NCBI GenBank assembly: GCA_000155435.1
Contig: DS990260.1
Coordinates: forward strand, 1,707,578 to 1,771,577
Length of the DNA stretch: 64,000 nt
Direction: 5' to 3'
Source: Clostridiales bacterium 1_7_47FAA
Lineage (GTDB): Bacteria; Bacillota; Clostridia; Lachnospirales; Lachnospiraceae
Shown: piece by piece, positions 52,699 to 61,351 of the stretch
Layout: each line of letters begins with the position of its first letter
Numbering within the stretch: position 1 is the first letter of the stretch
Notes under the pieces: generated by a model
The model's database searches: none
Told to the model about the DNA's origin: nothing
Seen by the model: only the letters and a program-made list of their open reading frames with translations
Translations under genes and position numbers: made by a program

Positions 52699-53633
52699 GA
52701 TCTGTCCCTCCCCGTCAGTTCCAGGAACACGTCCTCCAGGCTCATGGCGGCGGACTGAAGCTCCATTATGGGACAGTCGGCTCCTGCCAGCAGCCGGAAC
52801 ACCTGTGCCCTGGGGTCCGTATCCTCATCCGTCTCCAGGTGGACGGCTGCAAAGCCTGATTCATGGGGTGCCGTGGTAATGGCCCGCAGCCCCTGGATTC
52901 CTTTCAGCAGTTCCCGCAGAAGTCCCGGTTCACCCTGGACCAGCATATCATAGACATTGGTGCGCTGCATCCGTCTTCCAAGGCCCTCCGGCGTATCGCT
53001 GGCCACCAGTTTCCCCTTTGACAGGATCAGTATATGGTCACATACGGCGCTGACCTCAGACAATATGTGGCTGCTGAGGATCACGGTATGTCCTTTCCCC
53101 AGTGATTTTATGAGTTCCCGAATGTCGATGATCTGTCTGGGATCCAGCCCCACGGTGGGTTCGTCCAGGATAATGACCTCCGGGTCCCCTAACAGGGCGC
53201 AGGCAAAGCCCACCCTCTGCCTGTACCCTTTGGACAGGTTCTTAATCAGGCGCAGCCTCATGTGGGTGATGCCGGTCAGCGCCATCACCCGCTCCACTTC
53301 CCCGGGAAGTCCCTTTCTTGGGACACCTTTCAGTTCCCCTGCAAATTTCAGGTACTCCTGGGGATTCATATCCGGATACAGGGGAGGGATCTCAGGCAGG
53401 TACCCGATATGGCGTTTGGCCTCCTCCGGCTCCAGAAAAATGTCATGTCCGTCAATAAGCACGGTTCCCTCGGTGGCAGACAGATAGCCGGTAATTATAT
53501 TCATGGTTGTGGATTTACCTGCTCCGTTAGGTCCCAAAAAACCGTATATCTGTCCTTTTTCCACTGTGAAGCTCAAGTGGTCCACTGCCCGGAAGCTCCC
53601 ATATTGTTTTACCAGGTCCTTTACTTCTATCAC
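52695..53633 (-). CDS. ABC transporter ATPase (GldA-like)
   Basis: About 312 residues. Walker A GPNGAGKST, Q-loop YLPEIPPLYP, signature LSKGYRQRVGFACAL (LSKGY variant), Walker B VIILDEPTVGLDP and the switch SSHILSEV. The C-terminal extension is typical for ABC-2 partners. The long reading begins at a TTG (53684); a GTG at 53633 with GGAGG upstream fits better and begins VIEVKDLVKQYG, as in relatives. Supplies ATP hydrolysis for the Gld-like permease downstream (ATGA overlap). Confidence 0.92.
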   Translation of the reverse strand: MIEVKDLVKQYGSFRAVDHLSFTVEKGQIYGFLGPNGAGKSTTMNIITGYLSATEGTVLIDGHDIFLEPEEAKRHIGYLPEIPPLYPDMNPQEYLKFAGELKGVPRKGLPGEVERVMALTGITHMRLRLIKNLSKGYRQRVGFACALLGDPEVIILDEPTVGLDPRQIIDIRELIKSLGKGHTVILSSHILSEVSAVCDHILILSKGKLVASDTPEGLGRRMQRTNVYDMLVQGEPGLLRELLKGIQGLRAITTAPHESGFAAVHLETDEDTDPRAQVFRLLAGADCPIMELQSAAMSLEDVFLELTGRDRS

Positions 53634-53697
53634 TGGTCCATTTCCTCCCTCATATCTGGCACTTAGTGCCTCCCGGCGCGTCAACGCCAGTCAGGCT

Positions 53698-55101
53698 CTA
53701 GTTCCTGGTCAAAGCATACATGGCATTTCCAAACAGCTTTGCGTCCAGGATATATTCATCAATGTCAATACACTCATCCGGCCTGTGGCACAGATCCGGG
53801 GTTCCCGGGAAAATGGAGCCGAAGGGCACGATATTCGGCACCACCTGCGCATAGGTCCCGCCCTCATGGCTGGGGGTCGAATCCCTGCCCGTCAGTTCCT
53901 CGTAAACGCCCCGCAGCGTCCGGATCATGGGGTGGTCCATGGGGAACCTGTATGTGTTATGGGCATCCACCTCGTCTATCACCATTCCCGCCGGAACAAC
54001 CTGGGCAGTAAAATCCGCTGTCACCTGGTCCTTGTAGGTATAGGGATAGCGGATATTGACCACCCATTTCAGTCCGTCCTCATCCACATCCATCTTCGAA
54101 AGGCTGAACGTAAGCCTGCCGCACTCATCCTCGCGTTTCATGCCAAGAAGGCTTCCGTCCGTGGTCATTCCTATCTTCTCAGCAAAGAACCGCAGGAAGG
54201 TCCCCATGGAGCCGTCAATGCCCAGCCCGTCTAAGAACATCAGGATTGCCACAATGGCATTCTTACCGTTAAAAGGCGTACAGGAATGGGCGCACAGTCC
54301 CCTGGAGGTAAGCCGTATCCTGGTCCCCTCCCGGCTGGCCGTCACATCCCTTCCGGTGGTCCGGCGGTACTCCTCAACCAGTCCCATCACGCGCCCTGCC
54401 TCTGTTTCATCCGAGGCCTCCAGCTCTGCCGAAGCCCTGTCCGGTACCATGTTGAGGATTTCCCCTCCATGCAGTCCCACGACCCTGACCTTGGAAGTGG
54501 ATTTCCCAGCCAAACCATAGGACATGAAATAATAGTTAATCCCCCTTTCCGTAAAGGACATGGGGAAAAGTCCGTCCGGTGTGAATCCGGCGTCAGGCGC
54601 CCCGCACTGGGATACATAATACTTCATGTCATCCATGCCCTTTTCCTCATTGGTCCCGCCCACGATGCGGATACGGTAATCCCCAAGGGGCAGTCCGCAT
54701 TCCTTAATGGCATGAAGGGCATAAAGAGAAGCGATGAAGGGGCCTTTATTGTCCACGGTGCCACGTCCGTAAACCCGGTTATTGTGGATTTCACCGCCAA
54801 AGGGAGGATACGTCCATCCATCCCCCTCCGGCACAATATCCAGATGGGCAAACACCCCAACCACCTTGCTTCCTGTGCCGTATTCAATATAGCATACCCT
54901 GTCTCCCACATTTACAACCGTCTCAAAGCCCAGCTTCCTGCCCAGGTCCATGGCAAACTGCAGGGCCTGCCGGGACGCCTCCCCGTAGGGCGCGCCTTCC
55001 TTCGGCTCGCCGTATTTGCTGGGTATGCGTACAATCTCAGAAAGCGACTCCACCATCTGCGCGCTGTTCTTTTCAATACAACTATTTAATTCTTCCATCA
55101 T
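53698..55101 (-). CDS. M20-family metallodipeptidase (PepV/Sapep-like), second copy
   Basis: About 467 residues. Metal and catalytic residues: AHLDIVPEGDGW (His and Asp), RGTVDNKGP (bridging Asp), TNEEKGMDD (catalytic and metal Glu pair) and CHRPDECI (late His). A lid/dimer domain is inserted in the middle (about 185-370), as in PepV-type dipeptidases. Cytoplasmic, cleaving dipeptides. Starts ATG 55101 or the adjacent ATG 55098, with AGGA upstream. 26 bases behind the M24 gene. It resembles the gene at 56212-57606 but is not close enough to be a recent duplicate. Confidence 0.92.
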   Translation of the reverse strand: MMEELNSCIEKNSAQMVESLSEIVRIPSKYGEPKEGAPYGEASRQALQFAMDLGRKLGFETVVNVGDRVCYIEYGTGSKVVGVFAHLDIVPEGDGWTYPPFGGEIHNNRVYGRGTVDNKGPFIASLYALHAIKECGLPLGDYRIRIVGGTNEEKGMDDMKYYVSQCGAPDAGFTPDGLFPMSFTERGINYYFMSYGLAGKSTSKVRVVGLHGGEILNMVPDRASAELEASDETEAGRVMGLVEEYRRTTGRDVTASREGTRIRLTSRGLCAHSCTPFNGKNAIVAILMFLDGLGIDGSMGTFLRFFAEKIGMTTDGSLLGMKREDECGRLTFSLSKMDVDEDGLKWVVNIRYPYTYKDQVTADFTAQVVPAGMVIDEVDAHNTYRFPMDHPMIRTLRGVYEELTGRDSTPSHEGGTYAQVVPNIVPFGSIFPGTPDLCHRPDECIDIDEYILDAKLFGNAMYALTRN

Positions 55102-55126
55102 CGTCCTGATCCATCCTTTCTCCCTG

Positions 55127-56203
55127 TCAGACAATCTCCAGTTCCTTGCTGTAGGAATTAAGTATCTCGCACCCATCCCCGGTCACCAGCACCAGGTCCT
55201 CAATGCGCACGCCCACATTTCCTTCCAGATAGATGCCTGGTTCTATGGAGAAGATATTGCCCGGACGGGCTGTTTCCTGGTTCGCACTGGACACATCCCC
55301 ATAATCATGGACCTCAATCCCGATAAAATGCCCCAGCCTGTGGGTGAACTTATCGCCGTAACCAGCGTCCTCAATCACCTTCCTGGCCGCCGCGTCAATA
55401 TCACAGAACCTGACGCCTGGTTTTATGATTGCCTCTGCTGCCCGGTTGGCCTGAAGCACCAGTTCATACACCCTGCGGTGTTCTTCATCGGACACTTCCC
55501 CGCAGAAAAAGGTTCTTGTCATGTCCGCACAATAACTGTCCTTCTTGCATCCCACATCCAGAAGTATGCAGTCCCCTCTTTTAAGGGCAACGTCCCCGCA
55601 GCGGTAATGGCCTATGGCCGCATTGGACCCAAAACACACGGAAGGAGGGAATGACAGGTCATCGGCCCCCAGCCTCTGGTATATCTCTTTTATCTGGTTG
55701 GACACTTCACGCTCCGTCACGCCTTCCTTTAACAGCGCCTTAAATTCGGCCATGGCCCTGTCATTGATGGCGGAAATCCTGCGCATGGCCTCCATTTCCT
55801 CCTCATCCTTCACGGCCCTGGCCCCGTCCACGCAGATGGATGCATCCACATATTCCGTGCCGCATCCCATGGACATCAGGGGCAGAAGGAAACGCGCCGG
55901 CATATTTTTATCCACTCCCAAGGGTTTGGCATGGTCCGTACAGTCTGCCAGCATCTGAAGATACGGGTCCGTGTCAGAAAAACGCACGGTCTTCACGCCG
56001 GGATTTGGCGGAAGGGTGAACATATTGTTCACAAAGAAGCAGTCATCCCTGTGACGGCCCAGGTATAATGCCACCAGGCGCTCCCCTGCATCCACCCAGA
56101 TGCCTGTCAGGTAAAAGATGGAGTTGGCGTCGGTTATGATCATCTGTTCCAGTCCCATCCGTTCCAGCCTGTCAAGTACTTCATTTACTCTCGTCTTCTT
56201 CAT
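55127..56203 (-). CDS. M24-family aminopeptidase (Xaa-Pro peptidase type)
   Basis: A 358-residue pita-bread peptidase. N-terminal creatinase-like domain (about 1-120), C-terminal catalytic domain (about 130-355) with metal ligands Asp in ILLDVGC, Asp in ADMTRTF, His in HRLGHFIG, Glu in SIEPGIY and Glu in RIEDLV; the histidine GIEVHD helps bind proline-type substrates. It would remove residues before proline from peptides in the cytoplasm. AGGAGGG precedes ATG 56203, 8 bases after the upstream dipeptidase gene. Confidence 0.93.
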   Translation of the reverse strand: MKKTRVNEVLDRLERMGLEQMIITDANSIFYLTGIWVDAGERLVALYLGRHRDDCFFVNNMFTLPPNPGVKTVRFSDTDPYLQMLADCTDHAKPLGVDKNMPARFLLPLMSMGCGTEYVDASICVDGARAVKDEEEMEAMRRISAINDRAMAEFKALLKEGVTEREVSNQIKEIYQRLGADDLSFPPSVCFGSNAAIGHYRCGDVALKRGDCILLDVGCKKDSYCADMTRTFFCGEVSDEEHRRVYELVLQANRAAEAIIKPGVRFCDIDAAARKVIEDAGYGDKFTHRLGHFIGIEVHDYGDVSSANQETARPGNIFSIEPGIYLEGNVGVRIEDLVLVTGDGCEILNSYSKELEIV

Positions 56204-56211
56204 ATGCCCTC

Positions 56212-57606
56212 CTAAAATTCAATCTGCATCAGCCTGTACAGCGCAAGGATATAGATCTTCAATGACATCTTAAGCCGGTCAATGCCGATTCCCTCATCAA
56301 ATGTATGTATCTTTCCCACAAAATCAGGAAGCGGCTCAGCCGGGATCTCAGTCCCAAAGCTGATTGCGTTCTTAAAATGACGGGCATAGGTGCCTCCGCC
56401 CATGGTAAAAGGCTTGCCGTCCACCCCGCGGATTTCATTGCCGGCATCCAGGCAGGCTTTGATTTCCGGCTTATCCACACCGATATAGAAGGGAACGCTG
56501 TCCTCCACATCCGTTACCTTTACCCCATACTGGGCGCCCAGATCGGACAGCTTCTTCACCAGGTCACTGCCAGTGGTATTGGTTGGATATCTGGAATCAA
56601 AGTTCTGCTTCAGCACACCGTCCTCCATCCTTATCATTCCGCCGATGATGCTTAACGGCGGGAAAATGCCGTCATCACACTGGATACCCAGCCCATGCCC
56701 CTGGTAGTCCTCACACAGCAGGGAAACGACCTTCAGGAATTTTTCTTCCTCTTTGGTCACAAGGCTGTTGTCCAGGAGATAATCCGCAATCAGGCCGATG
56801 GCATTAATGGTCCCCTCTGCATGGGAGGCATGGCCTCCAATACCGGCAGCCTCAATCCTTACGCCCCCGTCCACGGCAGTAACCGTAATACGGTCTGCCT
56901 CCGGGCACTGTTCCGGATTGGCGCGGATAACCGCGGACGCCTGATCGGCTACCGCGTTATGGGCCATACCGCCCTGGAAATCCATGATTGCCCCGTCTTC
57001 AAACCGCCCGCTTGTAAAATTGCCGCACAGGCAGCCTTTCTCCCCGTTACACAGCGGGAACTCCGAATCCGGTGTAAAAAGGAATACCGGCTCCTCATAG
57101 TGATGGATATAGTATTCCACATCCTCCATGCCGCTTTCCTCATCACAGCCCGCCATCATCCGCAGGCTGTAGGGAAGGGGGGTGCCCAGGTCCTTAAAAA
57201 ACTTTCCCATATAATAGGTGAGGATCAGGGGGCCTTTATTATCCACAACGCCCCGTCCCATCAGGTAACCGTCCTTTACCACCATGTCATACGGGTCTGT
57301 ATTCCATCCATTGCCCGCAGGAACCACATCCAGGTGTGCAATGGTGCCGATGTACGCCTCTTTTTCGCCGGGAAGCTCCGCGTAGCCCAGGTAATCCTCA
57401 CAGTTCACGGTCTTAAATCCCATACGGCCTGCAATCTCCAATGCCTTGTCCAGGGCGCGCCTTATCTCCCTGCCAAAGGGGGCGCCTGTTTCCGCCTCCG
57501 ACTTCACACTGGGGATATCCACCACTGCCTTTATATCCTTTATGATATCCTCCATGTTTGCCTCTATGAACGCATCTGCCTTGCGCAGTAATTCCTGTTC
57601 TGTCAT
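56212..57606 (-). CDS. M20-family metallodipeptidase (PepV/Sapep-like), first copy
   Basis: A 464-residue dipeptidase. Conserved motifs: AHLDVVPAGNGW, MGRGVVDNKGP, DEESGMEDVEYY and the lid-domain GHASHAEG; C-terminal MGGGTYARHF carries the late histidine. ATG 57606 follows AAGGAGGAG; the longer reading has no site. It starts after a 107-base space that holds a GC-rich hairpin. Part of a four-hydrolase run with the M20 amidohydrolase, the M24 peptidase and a second dipeptidase. Confidence 0.93.
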   Translation of the reverse strand: MTEQELLRKADAFIEANMEDIIKDIKAVVDIPSVKSEAETGAPFGREIRRALDKALEIAGRMGFKTVNCEDYLGYAELPGEKEAYIGTIAHLDVVPAGNGWNTDPYDMVVKDGYLMGRGVVDNKGPLILTYYMGKFFKDLGTPLPYSLRMMAGCDEESGMEDVEYYIHHYEEPVFLFTPDSEFPLCNGEKGCLCGNFTSGRFEDGAIMDFQGGMAHNAVADQASAVIRANPEQCPEADRITVTAVDGGVRIEAAGIGGHASHAEGTINAIGLIADYLLDNSLVTKEEEKFLKVVSLLCEDYQGHGLGIQCDDGIFPPLSIIGGMIRMEDGVLKQNFDSRYPTNTTGSDLVKKLSDLGAQYGVKVTDVEDSVPFYIGVDKPEIKACLDAGNEIRGVDGKPFTMGGGTYARHFKNAISFGTEIPAEPLPDFVGKIHTFDEGIGIDRLKMSLKIYILALYRLMQIEF

Positions 57607-57649
57607 ATCTCTCCTCCTTATGGGCATGTAATGTGCTTTTCTTTTAACA

Positions 57650-57685
57650 GGACCCCTGCCGAACCGTATGGTCAGGCAGGGGTCC
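57650..57685. repeat. Perfect 11-bp inverted repeat between two hydrolase genes
   Basis: GGACCCCTGCC (57650-57660) pairs with GGCAGGGGTCC (57675-57685); the 14-base loop can add three more pairs. No U run on either strand, so it is not a standard terminator. It may stabilise or process the mRNA of the long operon. Confidence 0.6.
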
Positions 57686-57712
57686 GTATGATGATACGTA
57701 TGGATTGGGGGT

Positions 57713-58918
57713 TTACATATCCTGCCAGTCAAAGGCAAACTGGGTCATGACTGCCACACCGGACCAAAGGGTCTGTTCATTCAAATCGAATCTGGAACTG
57801 TGCTGCGGGAAATCCCTTTCATCCCCAAAGTTTCCCCCATGATAATAATACACGCAGGGAACCCGTTTTGTAAACTCACTAAAATCTTCCCCGCCAGGGA
57901 TTGCGATTTTTACCTCTATCACATTTTCCTTTCCCAGGGCCTTTTCGGCAATGGGGACAAACCTTCGCACCATCTCAGGGTCGTTGTCCGTGGTGCCCAG
58001 GTAATGGCCGTATCCAACTTCAGCCGTACAGCGCATGGTCTTTGCCACGCCCTCGAAGATTTCCGTCAGACGCTGGTAATAGAACGCCTGGTCCTCCTCG
58101 TTGTTGGAGCGGATGGAACCTTCCAGACAGCAGGTATCGGGGATGATATTATTCTTATCCCCTGCATGGAACATGCTCACCGCACAGATGGCCGGCTTGT
58201 TGGGCTGCTTTTCCCGGCTGAGCACGGCCTGAAGCTCTGTTACCGCGTAGCAGGCGGCCAGCAGCGGGTCCGCCCCAAGATGGGGCTCCGCGATGTGGGC
58301 GCTCTTTCCATGGAATTTAGCCCACCAGCCAGTGATACAGAAGGAGGAGGGTTCCGGTGTCCAACCAATCTGAGCAGGTCCTACTTCCTGGAAACGGCTG
58401 GTGCCTGAATGATGGCCGATCATGGCGTCCACCTTCGGATTTTCCAGCACACCGTCCTCTATCATCTTAAGCGCCCCGTTATCCCCTTCCTCACCTGGCT
58501 GCCATATCATTTTCACGGTGCCGCGAAGCTTATCCCTGTTCTCGAACAGGATTTTTGCGATTCCCAGGCCCATGGCCGTGTGACCGTCATGGCCGCAGGC
58601 ATGCATACAGCCGGGATTCCTTGAGGCAAACGGAAGTCCTGTCTCTTCCAGGATGGGCAGGGCGTCACAGTCTGCCCGGATTCCAAGGCATTTCCCCGGA
58701 AGGCTGCCACGGATCACGGCTGCCACGCCGTGGCAGTCCTCCCCGCCGATTCCTGAACGCACTTCCTCTATCCCAATTTCCTTTAACACCCTGAGGATGA
58801 TTTTCTCGGTTTCCACGGTCTTCATCCCAAGCTCCGGGCACTGGTGAAGTTCCCTTCTCCAGCCAATGACCAGATCCTCCACTGATTTAGCAAGATCTTT
58901 TGTAATGATATCTGACAT
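57713..58918 (-). CDS. M20-family amidohydrolase (hippurate/N-acyl-amino-acid hydrolase type)
   Basis: A 401-residue aminoacylase-like enzyme. Motifs: ELHQCPELG (start of family), ACGHDGHTAMGLG (metal Cys/His), QPGEEGDNGA (catalytic Glu), GHHSG, the lid-domain HGKSAHIAEPHLGADPL, and PGGEDFSEF (late acidic ligand). It should free amino acids from N-acyl or amide conjugates in the cytoplasm. AGGAGGG in front of ATG 58918 overlaps the expected stop codon TAG (58928-58930) of the frameshifted permease gene, so close coupling is likely. The acyl group cannot be inferred. Confidence 0.92.
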   Translation of the reverse strand: MSDIITKDLAKSVEDLVIGWRRELHQCPELGMKTVETEKIILRVLKEIGIEEVRSGIGGEDCHGVAAVIRGSLPGKCLGIRADCDALPILEETGLPFASRNPGCMHACGHDGHTAMGLGIAKILFENRDKLRGTVKMIWQPGEEGDNGALKMIEDGVLENPKVDAMIGHHSGTSRFQEVGPAQIGWTPEPSSFCITGWWAKFHGKSAHIAEPHLGADPLLAACYAVTELQAVLSREKQPNKPAICAVSMFHAGDKNNIIPDTCCLEGSIRSNNEEDQAFYYQRLTEIFEGVAKTMRCTAEVGYGHYLGTTDNDPEMVRRFVPIAEKALGKENVIEVKIAIPGGEDFSEFTKRVPCVYYYHGGNFGDERDFPQHSSRFDLNEQTLWSGVAVMTQFAFDWQDM

Positions 58919-58927
58919 ATGTCCCTC

Positions 58928-60264
58928 CTATTTTGCATCCAGTTCAGCCAGCTGCTGACGGTTTTCTTCTTCAATCCTTCGCCTGTCCGCTGCAATCTTC
59001 TTCCATGCATACAGGATCAGCGATACCGCGATGATGCCGTAACACAGGAATACCCGGAAATACTCGCCCAGCTGGGGATCGTTAAAGAGCACCTTGCCGG
59101 CCAGGGGGTGATGAAGAACAGGATATGGAACAGGATGGTTCCTGAGAACACCTGGCCCATGGTTGCCTTGTCAATGGACGCGCCGCCCACCAGCAGGGCT
59201 GCCACGGCATAGGTCCCCACCTGTTCGTGGCTGTTGAAGGTCTGCACATTACCGATGTTCTGAAGGAAAATGATCTGCCCCCAGGACGCAATCACGGTTG
59301 ACAGCACGGTCGCCACGATACGCGTCTTATCCACATTGATACCGGCCGCCGTGGCCACCTGCATGTTCATGCCCACGGTCCTGATGTCCTGTCCAAGCTT
59401 TGTCTTTGTGATGAACACCACCAGAAGGCAGACAACCGCAATCACGATGGCTGTAAGCATGGGAATCTGTACAATGAAAAATGCCTTCTGCACGGATTTA
59501 ACGGTCTTCATGAGGATCTGGAGCACTGCAAGGAGAATGCTGGCCGTCAGAAATCCTTTGGTCGTAAACAGGGCTTCCCTGACATCTGATTTCTTTTTCA
59601 CTATCTTATAAGCCAGGATACACACGGTCACCGCCGCAAAAGCAGCCAGCAGCCATGGAAGCAGCTTCACGAACATCACCTTCCATGCATTGTCCACCGC
59701 GTACTTTGTCTCGGCGTGGAAATCAATGGTGTTCCTCAGGCCCACATAGATGGTCTCGCCTGCCTCGTTCTGGGAATTCAGCATGATTTCGGGGTTTACC
59801 ATCGGGATGACGCTTCCTACCATGAAGATGAAAATCAGGTCATATACACCCACTGCAAAGAACCCAAGTATCATGCCCGTAATCATTTCCTGTCCCTTTA
59901 CCTTATTAAAAAGGATTCCTGTAAGGGTTCCAAGGACAATGGACAGGACCGTTGCAATGATGCCAGCCAGGATGATGCCCTTTAAGCCGTCATAACTCCA
60001 GTGGGTAATCAGGATCAGTCCGATTTCACCTGCCATGGCGCCCAGCACGATACTGAAATTCAGTCCCATGCCGCACAGCACCGGGAGGATCAGGGATACA
60101 ATGAGGATTGCGTTCCTGCCAACACGTGATACGGTCTCTGTGATCACATAGCCCGCATTCTGTCCGGATATCTTAATGCTTGCCAGACACAGTACGGTGA
60201 AAAGGATAGGGACCATATTACCCTGAAGGAAGTCTAACACTTTATTACGTTTCTTATTTTCCAT
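58928..60264 (-). CDS. ABC importer permease of the BMP/CUT2 type, with C-terminal frameshift
   Basis: A membrane permease with about ten helices (ILIVSLILPVLCGMGLNFS; VGGASIDKATMGQVFSGT). As written, the frame runs to a stop at 59017 and its last ~29 residues (from WPARCS) look foreign. In the next frame from the run of five Gs at 59104-59108 the sequence continues as LAGKVLFNDPQLGEYF, a further helix (FLCYGIIAVSLILYAW) and a charged tail to TAG at 58928-58930. One base appears lost in the homopolymer: sequencing error, true mutation or slippage site. The N-terminal part is intact and pairs with the permease at 60267. Start ATG 60264 follows GGAGG. Confidence 0.85.
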
Positions 60265-60266
60265 GG

Positions 60267-61349
60267 TTATTTTCCTCCATTCGCTCTAATTTTGGTCAAT
60301 GCGTACAGGATGATGCCGTTCTGGACAATGATGCGGACCACCTCAGAGATACTTCCCGCATTGATGACCGCATTGGCAACCGGGGTTGCCAGGGTCAGAA
60401 GGCACTGGAACAGGATGACCCCCAGGACCACATTGAATACGCTTGCTTTTTTCGGTGTGGCGCCGCCAATCAGGATTGCTGCCATGGCCGGAAACGCCAT
60501 CATCAGCGGAGCTGAATAGAACTGGTAAAAACCATAACTCTGTGAATAAATGTTAATGCCGATGGCCGCAATCACGGTGGAAGCAACGATACCCATGGTG
60601 CGGACCTTGTTGTTATTCACGCCCAGGGTCCTGGAAAAGCCCGGGTTCACGCCGCTGCAGCGCATGATGACCCCTGCCTTTGTCTTCATGAACAGCCACA
60701 TGAGAAGGCAGCCCACTGCAAATACCAGCAAAAGTCCGGTTGACACGGAGAAATCCTTCCAATACGGATTGTTCTGCAGGATACCCATCTGCTTAAAATC
60801 AATCCTCAGGAAATTATCCAGCACTTTGTCATAGTTTTCTTCCAGCGTCATGGTCGTACGCAGTCCCACGCCCGTGATGGGCCACACAATCTTGGGATTG
60901 TTGTACGGAAGCACCAGCCAGGCAATGGACATCAGGGATACGATGGAGAACGCCATATAGTTTCCGACCGTCATCTCAGAGCCTTTTACATTATTAAGCA
61001 GCACCGCGTAAAAATACCCCGCTATGAGGGCAAATGGCACCGATACGATACACGCGCCCCAGAACCCCGCCAGACCGCTCCAGTTAAACTGGACCGCGAT
61101 GGAGCCGCCCAGAAGGCCACAGAGGATGCCGATGGGAAGGCCGAAGTTCAGTCCGGCCCCGCAGACAATGGAGACCATCATGGCCAGGACCAGGAATCCG
61201 TTCATGCCGATACGCACCAGGCAGTCTGAATATATCATGCCGGGATTGATTCCCAGAGGGAATACGGAAACCATGAGCACCAAAAGGAATCCAATTACCA
61301 CAAGGCGCGAAACGCCCAGGAAGTTAACAGCTCTTTTTATCTGGTTCAT
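60267..61349 (-). CDS. ABC importer permease of the BMP/CUT2 type
   Basis: A 360-residue permease with about nine to ten helices. It shares with its partner the motif VCGAGLNFGLPIG near residue 63 and the ATPase-facing loop with SRTLGVNNNKVRTMG; the closing IGGATPKKASVFNVVLG corresponds to the second coupling segment. Encoded 2 bases after the ATPase and 2 bases before the other permease. GGAGG precedes ATG 61349. Forms the membrane channel of the importer fed by the binding protein at 63111. Confidence 0.92.
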   Translation of the reverse strand: MNQIKRAVNFLGVSRLVVIGFLLVLMVSVFPLGINPGMIYSDCLVRIGMNGFLVLAMMVSIVCGAGLNFGLPIGILCGLLGGSIAVQFNWSGLAGFWGACIVSVPFALIAGYFYAVLLNNVKGSEMTVGNYMAFSIVSLMSIAWLVLPYNNPKIVWPITGVGLRTTMTLEENYDKVLDNFLRIDFKQMGILQNNPYWKDFSVSTGLLLVFAVGCLLMWLFMKTKAGVIMRCSGVNPGFSRTLGVNNNKVRTMGIVASTVIAAIGINIYSQSYGFYQFYSAPLMMAFPAMAAILIGGATPKKASVFNVVLGVILFQCLLTLATPVANAVINAGSISEVVRIIVQNGIILYALTKIRANGGK

Positions 61350-61351
61350 TC

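Noticed and set aside
53659-53671. GGCACTTAGTGCC palindrome before the GldA-like gene, as terminator
   Set aside because: Only 6 bp per arm, a one-base loop and no U tract; too weak to separate the peptidase and ABC genes.
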